A stretch of 44,455 bases of DNA from an uncultured Pelagibacteraceae bacterium (lineage in GTDB: Bacteria > Pseudomonadota > Alphaproteobacteria > Pelagibacterales > Pelagibacteraceae). Location: the NCBI GenBank assembly GCA_902566805.1, contig CACFKJ010000004.1, forward strand, positions 1-44,455. The letters are read 5' to 3'. The notes beneath the pieces were generated by a model. It ran no database searches. It was not told where the DNA came from and was given only the letters and a program-made list of their open reading frames with translations. The position numbers and the translations under genes are program-made. This document shows positions 39,561 to 44,455 of this stretch, in pieces. Every line of letters begins with the position of its first letter. The stretch's first letter is position 1.

Positions 39561-41483
39561 TTAGGCGCTTTTTTCTTTATTTTCGTCTTTTACTTCCTCA
39601 AAGTCTGCATCAACAACGTTTTCGTCTTTTTTTCCTTCTTCTTTTGAGTCTTTAGGTGCATCACCAGGTTTAGCACTTTGTTGAGATTTATAAATTGCCT
39701 CACCTAATTTCATTGATGCTTGTACTAAATCTTGTGTTTTCTTTTTAATATCTTCGACATCAGTTCCTTTTAGAGAATTTCTCAAATTCGACGAAGCGGT
39801 TTCAATAGCTTTTTTATCAGCTTCAGAAACTTTTGTACCATGTTCTTTCAGATTTTTTTCTGTTGAGTGTAATAGTGTGTCTGCTTGATTTCTTGCATCA
39901 ACAGCTTCTCTTTTCTTTTTATCAGCTTCTTTATTTGACTCTGCATCTTTTACCATTTTATTTATTTCATCATCACTTAAACCACCTGAGGCCTGGATTT
40001 GAATTTTTTGCTCTTTTCCTGTTCCCTTATCTTTTGCAGAAACATTTACAATTCCGTTAGCATCAATATCAAATGTAACTTCTATTTGAGGCACTCCTCT
40101 TGGAGCTGGCGCTATACCAACCAATTCAAAATTTCCTAAAATTTTATTGTCAGAAGCCATCTCTCTTTCACCCTGTAGCACTCTAATTGATACAGCTGGT
40201 TGATTATCTTCAGCTGTTGAGAATACTTGGCTTTTTTTTGTGGGTATTGTAGTATTTTTTTCTATAAGTTTAGTTGATACCCCACCTAAAGTTTCAATTC
40301 CTAGAGATAGAGGTGTAACATCTAATAGCAAAACATCTTTTACATCTCCTTGTAACACTCCAGCTTGTATAGCAGCACCCATTGCAACAACTTCGTCAGG
40401 ATTTACAGATTTATTAGGTTCTTTTCCAAAAAAGTTTTTAACTTCCTCGATTACTTTAGGCATTCTTGTCATACCACCTACTAAAACTACTTCACTTATA
40501 TCGCTTGGTGATAACCCGGCATCTTTCAAAGCCGTTTTACATGGTGGAATTGTTCTAGAAATCAAATCTTCAACTAAAGCCTCAAGTTTTGCTCTAGTCA
40601 TTTTTAAGTTAATATGTTTTGGACCAGTTTTGTCAGCAGTAATAAATGGAAGATTTATTTCTGTTTGAGCAGCAGAAGATAATTCTATTTTTGCTTTTTC
40701 AGCAGCTTCTTTTAATCTTTGTAAAGCTAGCTTATCAGATTTTAAATCAATGCCACTTTCTTTTTTAAATTCATTCAATAAATATTCAACAATTGTATTA
40801 TCAAAATCTTCTCCACCTAAAAATGTATCACCGTTAGTAGATTTTACTTCAAAAACTCCATCTCCTAATTCAAGAATAGATACATCAAAAGTACCACCAC
40901 CTAAATCATAAACCGCAATTTTCTTATTTGTTTTTTTATCTAATCCGTAAGCAAGTGATGCTGCAGTTGGTTCATTTATAATTCTTAAAACTTCTAGACC
41001 TGCAATTTTACCAGCATCTTTAGTTGCTTGTCTTTGTGCATCATTAAAATATGCGGGCACAGTAATTACTGCTTTACTAACTTCTTGTCCTAAATATTTT
41101 TCTGCTGTTTCTTTCATTTTTTGTAAAACAAACGCAGAAATTTGTGATGGTGAATATTTTTGTCCTTTTGCTTCTATCCAAGCATCACCTTTTTCAGAGT
41201 TAACAATTTTAAATGGTGAAGTCTCTATATCTTTTTTTACTGATGGATCTTCAAAATTTCTTCCAATTAATCTTTTTACTGCAAAAATTGTATTTTCAGG
41301 ATTCGTTACAGCCTGTCTTTTTGCTGGTTGACCAATAAGTTTTTCATCATTATCTGTAAAAGCTACTACTGATGGTGTTGTTCTTGCTCCTTCAGCATTT
41401 TCTAGAACCTTAGCTTGCGTACCTTCCATTATAGATACACATGAATTTGTTGTCCCTAAATCTATTCCAATTACTTTGCTCAT
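39561..41483 (-). CDS. dnaK: Chaperone DnaK
   Basis: [32 protein letters not shown]. Confidence 0.99.
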   Translation of the reverse strand: MSKVIGIDLGTTNSCVSIMEGTQAKVLENAEGARTTPSVVAFTDNDEKLIGQPAKRQAVTNPENTIFAVKRLIGRNFEDPSVKKDIETSPFKIVNSEKGDAWIEAKGQKYSPSQISAFVLQKMKETAEKYLGQEVSKAVITVPAYFNDAQRQATKDAGKIAGLEVLRIINEPTAASLAYGLDKKTNKKIAVYDLGGGTFDVSILELGDGVFEVKSTNGDTFLGGEDFDNTIVEYLLNEFKKESGIDLKSDKLALQRLKEAAEKAKIELSSAAQTEINLPFITADKTGPKHINLKMTRAKLEALVEDLISRTIPPCKTALKDAGLSPSDISEVVLVGGMTRMPKVIEEVKNFFGKEPNKSVNPDEVVAMGAAIQAGVLQGDVKDVLLLDVTPLSLGIETLGGVSTKLIEKNTTIPTKKSQVFSTAEDNQPAVSIRVLQGEREMASDNKILGNFELVGIAPAPRGVPQIEVTFDIDANGIVNVSAKDKGTGKEQKIQIQASGGLSDDEINKMVKDAESNKEADKKKREAVDARNQADTLLHSTEKNLKEHGTKVSEADKKAIETASSNLRNSLKGTDVEDIKKKTQDLVQASMKLGEAIYKSQQSAKPGDAPKDSKEEGKKDENVVDADFEEVKDENKEKSA

Positions 41484-41500
41484 TTTATATATATCTGAAC

Positions 41501-41531
41501 TTCATATAAGTGTTATTTTTTATAGTACAAG
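41501..41531 (-). promoter_or_regulatory. Candidate sigma32 (RpoH)-type promoter of dnaK
   Basis: On the minus strand CTTG-N17-CTTATATGAA, close to the alphaproteobacterial RpoH pattern CTTG-N17-CYTATNTNNG. Confidence 0.6.
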
Positions 41532-41543
41532 TTGCTTAAGTAA

Positions 41544-42167
41544 TTATTTTTCCTCATTTTTATGCTCATTTTCCTTAGTTTTATTATCTTTGTTGTCCTC
41601 TTTTTTTGTTTTTTTGGAAACTCCGACTAGAGAAGGTCTAAGCAGTCTATCTTTCATCAAGAAACCTTTTTGTATCTCTTGTACTATCGTACCTTGCTCC
41701 TTGGAATCATCTTCTATCTCAAGCATTGCTTGATGAAAATTTGGATCTAATTTTTTATTAATACAATCTATTTTTTCTATATTATTTTTTTTGAAAATTG
41801 AGATTGTATCATTGTATATTATTTCAAGGTGTTCAGAAATTTTTTTATATTCATTATTTTTTTTTAAATCTTCATCGTTCTCCAAAGATATCTTTGACCT
41901 TTCTAGATTGTCAATTAAATTTAAAGCTTCTTTCGCAAATGAAAAACCGCCATATTCAAATGCATCATCTCTTTCTTTTTCAAACCTTCTTCTTTGATTT
42001 TCCATTTCAGCTAAAGTTCTTGAGAGTTTATCTTCCAAGTCTTTAATTTTATCTTCTGATGAAACAACCTTATCTTTTTCATTATCTAAATCATCTTCTG
42101 ATTTAATTTCATCTTCAGGTGCATCTTTATTTTCATTATCAGCATTTATGATTTTTTCTTTTTCCAT
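41544..42167 (-). CDS. grpE: Nucleotide exchange factor GrpE
   Basis: LAEMENQRRRFEKERDDAFEYG; LDPNFHQAMLEIED; GFLMKDRLLRPSLVGVSK. Confidence 0.96.
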   Translation of the reverse strand: MEKEKIINADNENKDAPEDEIKSEDDLDNEKDKVVSSEDKIKDLEDKLSRTLAEMENQRRRFEKERDDAFEYGGFSFAKEALNLIDNLERSKISLENDEDLKKNNEYKKISEHLEIIYNDTISIFKKNNIEKIDCINKKLDPNFHQAMLEIEDDSKEQGTIVQEIQKGFLMKDRLLRPSLVGVSKKTKKEDNKDNKTKENEHKNEEK

Positions 42168-42203
42168 CTAATTGTATATGGTATGAAAAACTATAATTTC
42201 TAG

Positions 42204-42806
42204 ATGAAAAAAAAAAAAATTATTGAGCTAATAATAGGGTCGAATAATACAGGTAAATTAAAGGAAATTAGAGATTTATTGCCAAAAAGAATTAAGATTT
42301 ATACTCCTAAAAAATTTAAATTGAATAGCCCAAAGGAAAATGGCAAGTCTTTTAAGGAAAATTCTATAATAAAAGCAAAATTTTACTCAAAAAAAACAGG
42401 AAAAATTTGCATAGCTGACGACTCTGGACTTGAAATAGATTTGCTTAATAAGTCGCCAGGTATTTACTCATCTAGATGGGGAGGAAAAAAAAGTAATTTT
42501 AATTTAGCAATAAAAAAGGTTTATAGGGAGATAAATAAAAAAGATAAAGATTGGAAGAGCAAAAAAATTAAATGTAGATTTATTTGTTCTCTCACAATTT
42601 ATTGGCCTAATGCAACTATAAAAAATGTTTCAGGAATTATAGAGGGTATAATTTCAAAATCAAAAAAAGGAAAAAATGGTTTTGGATATGATCCAATCTT
42701 TATTCCTTTAGGTAAAAGTCTTACTTTTGCCCAAATGAAACCTGAAGATAAATTTAAAATTGATCATAGAGCAAAAGCTTTTAAAAAAATTAAAAAATTT
42801 TTCTAA
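42204..42806 (+). CDS. rdgB: XTP/dITP diphosphatase (RdgB/HAM1)
   Basis: GSNNTGKLKEIRDLL; ADDSGLEIDLLNKSPGIYSSRWGG; GFGYDPIFIP. Confidence 0.96.
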   Translation: MKKKKIIELIIGSNNTGKLKEIRDLLPKRIKIYTPKKFKLNSPKENGKSFKENSIIKAKFYSKKTGKICIADDSGLEIDLLNKSPGIYSSRWGGKKSNFNLAIKKVYREINKKDKDWKSKKIKCRFICSLTIYWPNATIKNVSGIIEGIISKSKKGKNGFGYDPIFIPLGKSLTFAQMKPEDKFKIDHRAKAFKKIKKFF

Positions 42807-43941
42807 ATTTACCATTTTCAGCACTATAAAAATTTAATTGATGGGTAATTTTATTTTGGTTAATTTCAAAAATGCCAATTTTTCCCTTAAACTTATTTTT
42901 TTTAAAAAATATTTTTTCATCTATAATAAAGTTATTTTTATATAATAAGTAGTATATAAGTCCTACAAGATCATAACTTAAAAAAGAAATTTGATTGGGG
43001 TACGAATTATATTTTGAATAATAATTTTGAATAAAATTATCATAATTAGATTTATTTATAGATGGAAAATAAATTGGTTGTAAATTTTCTTCTTTAAGCA
43101 ATGATTCATCAAACCATTGATTTAAAGCTATATATGTAATTCTCTTTGATGAAATATCAGTATAAAGTAAGGATGTTGCTACACTTTTTAAACTTTCTTC
43201 AAAATCTCCTATTATTACAGAGTCAAAATTAATACCTCCTAAGGTATCTTTTTTTTTTAATCTTTCAATTTTTTTCTCTTTACCAATTTCATTGGAGTCT
43301 TCTAATCTTTTTATTTCATCAAGTAAATTTTGTTTTCTTTGTTTGTATCTTGTTAAAACTTCTATTTGAGATGTAAGAATTGTGGGATCTGAATTATATT
43401 CAAAAATATCTTTAACAATAATTTTTGTTTTATTTATTGCATATTTAATTTCATTCTTATCATTATTATTAGGTATCAAAAATATACTTCTCTCTAAATT
43501 ATTTTTTTTTTTAAATTTTTTAATCGTATTTATTTGTGATATTGCATTTACACCTGCACTAATAACATTTTTTGGATTTTGATAAATTTTGTTTGTAAGA
43601 GATATAAAAGTAATATCACTAAGTTTTTTCAGTTGATTTATATTATTATTAAATAGAGGACCTATAATTATTTTTATACCCTTTTCAGATAATTCTTCTG
43701 AAACTTTCAAAGTAACTTTCGAATCTGCTTTTGTATCTCTTGGATAAATTTCTATTTTACTATCCTCAATTTTATTAACTGCTAATCTAACAGAATTTAC
43801 AATTGATTGACCAATACTACTGTACTCGCCCGATAAAGGCACAATTAATCCAATTTTAATTTTTTCTTCAGAAAATGCACTTCCATTTAAAGGATATAAA
43901 ATTATTAAAATAAAACATAAAAATTTAAATATAGATTTCAT
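42790..43941 (-). CDS. Periplasmic ligand-binding / LpoA-like (PBP activator) protein
   Basis: From ATG at 43941 the signal peptide MKSIFKFLCFILIILYPLNGSAFS precedes KIGLIVPLSGEYSSIGQSIVNSVRLAVN; next to rsmI. Confidence 0.85.
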   Translation of the reverse strand: MKSIFKFLCFILIILYPLNGSAFSEEKIKIGLIVPLSGEYSSIGQSIVNSVRLAVNKIEDSKIEIYPRDTKADSKVTLKVSEELSEKGIKIIIGPLFNNNINQLKKLSDITFISLTNKIYQNPKNVISAGVNAISQINTIKKFKKKNNLERSIFLIPNNNDKNEIKYAINKTKIIVKDIFEYNSDPTILTSQIEVLTRYKQRKQNLLDEIKRLEDSNEIGKEKKIERLKKKDTLGGINFDSVIIGDFEESLKSVATSLLYTDISSKRITYIALNQWFDESLLKEENLQPIYFPSINKSNYDNFIQNYYSKYNSYPNQISFLSYDLVGLIYYLLYKNNFIIDEKIFFKKNKFKGKIGIFEINQNKITHQLNFYSAENGKFRKIF

Positions 43942-43972
43942 TTTTTTTGTATTATTATATTTAATTAAACTA

Positions 43973-44455
43973 ATGTATCCAGATATAGACAAAAATAAGA
44001 TAAAAAAAGGTTTATATATTGTTTCTACTCCAATAGGAAATTTAAAGGATATTACTCTTAGAGCTCTTGAGGTGCTTAAATTATCAGATTTTGTGTTATG
44101 TGAAGACACTAGAATATCGAGTAAACTTTTATCACATTATAAAATTAAAACTAAGCTTATATCTAATCATAAATTTAACGAAAAAAAAAATATTAATAAA
44201 ATTCTAGATTTTTTGAAATCAGAAAAAATTATTTCTCTTATTTCAGATGCTGGAACTCCAACAATATCAGATCCTGGAAATATTTTAATTAGCAAATGTA
44301 TAGAAAATAATATTAAAATATTTTCGATACCTGGACCTTCGGCAGTAAGTGCAGCTGTTTCAATGAGTGGTTTCACTGATAAATATTATTTCCATGGATT
44401 TTTACCAGAAAAAAAAACACAAATTGAAAATGAATTTAAAAATATTTCAAAAATA
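43973..44455 (+). CDS. rsmI: 16S rRNA (cytidine1402-2'-O)-methyltransferase RsmI, 3'-truncated by window edge (not in ORF track)
   Basis: GLYIVSTPIGNLKDITLRALEVLKLSDFVLCEDTR; ISDAGTPTISDPG; IPGPSAVSAAVSMSGF. Confidence 0.96.
   Translation, partial: MYPDIDKNKIKKGLYIVSTPIGNLKDITLRALEVLKLSDFVLCEDTRISSKLLSHYKIKTKLISNHKFNEKKNINKILDFLKSEKIISLISDAGTPTISDPGNILISKCIENNIKIFSIPGPSAVSAAVSMSGFTDKYYFHGFLPEKKTQIENEFKNISKI

Noticed and set aside
40240-40668. 142-aa plus-strand ORF
   Set aside because: Antisense to the unambiguous dnaK gene; low-complexity translation mirroring conserved codons.
41476-41733. 85-aa plus-strand ORF (also 41791..41997 and 41798..42046)
   Set aside because: Antisense to grpE; Ser/Phe/Leu-rich shadow translations.

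Overview
The window is very AT-rich, densely packed bacterial chromosome. It looks like a streamlined alphaproteobacterium, most likely SAR11/Pelagibacterales; that placement is inferred from composition, gene content and gene order, not from a search. Content is almost entirely core housekeeping genes: ftsK (5'-truncated), lolA, a hisBHAFE cluster, hslVU, secB/fxsA/tim44-like, dnaQ-coaE-aroE-maf-ppsR, hemE-hemH-hemJ, rho, mnmE-mnmG-rsmG-parA-parB, holA-lptE-leuS, a porin, yggS, nth, dapB, grpE-dnaK-dnaJ, rdgB and rsmI (3'-truncated). I saw no tRNA, rRNA, CRISPR array, transposase or prophage. The main signals beyond ordinary gene calls are: (1) a probable oriC in the ppsR-hemE gap with TTATCAACA-type DnaA-box-like repeats; (2) a 41-codon ORF missing from the track with the KKGKGS-x2-RK signature of the ribosome-rescue factor ArfA, possibly with an imperfect hairpin over its stop codon; (3) a parS-like palindrome inside the rsmG coding sequence; (4) maf split by a frameshift at an A8 tract; (5) a thiE-like/yggS divergent pair whose two start codons share one ATGCAT inside a 14-bp palindrome; (6) sigma32-like promoters upstream of dnaK and hslVU; (7) a strong terminator after the porin that also encodes the C-terminus of the opposing gene.
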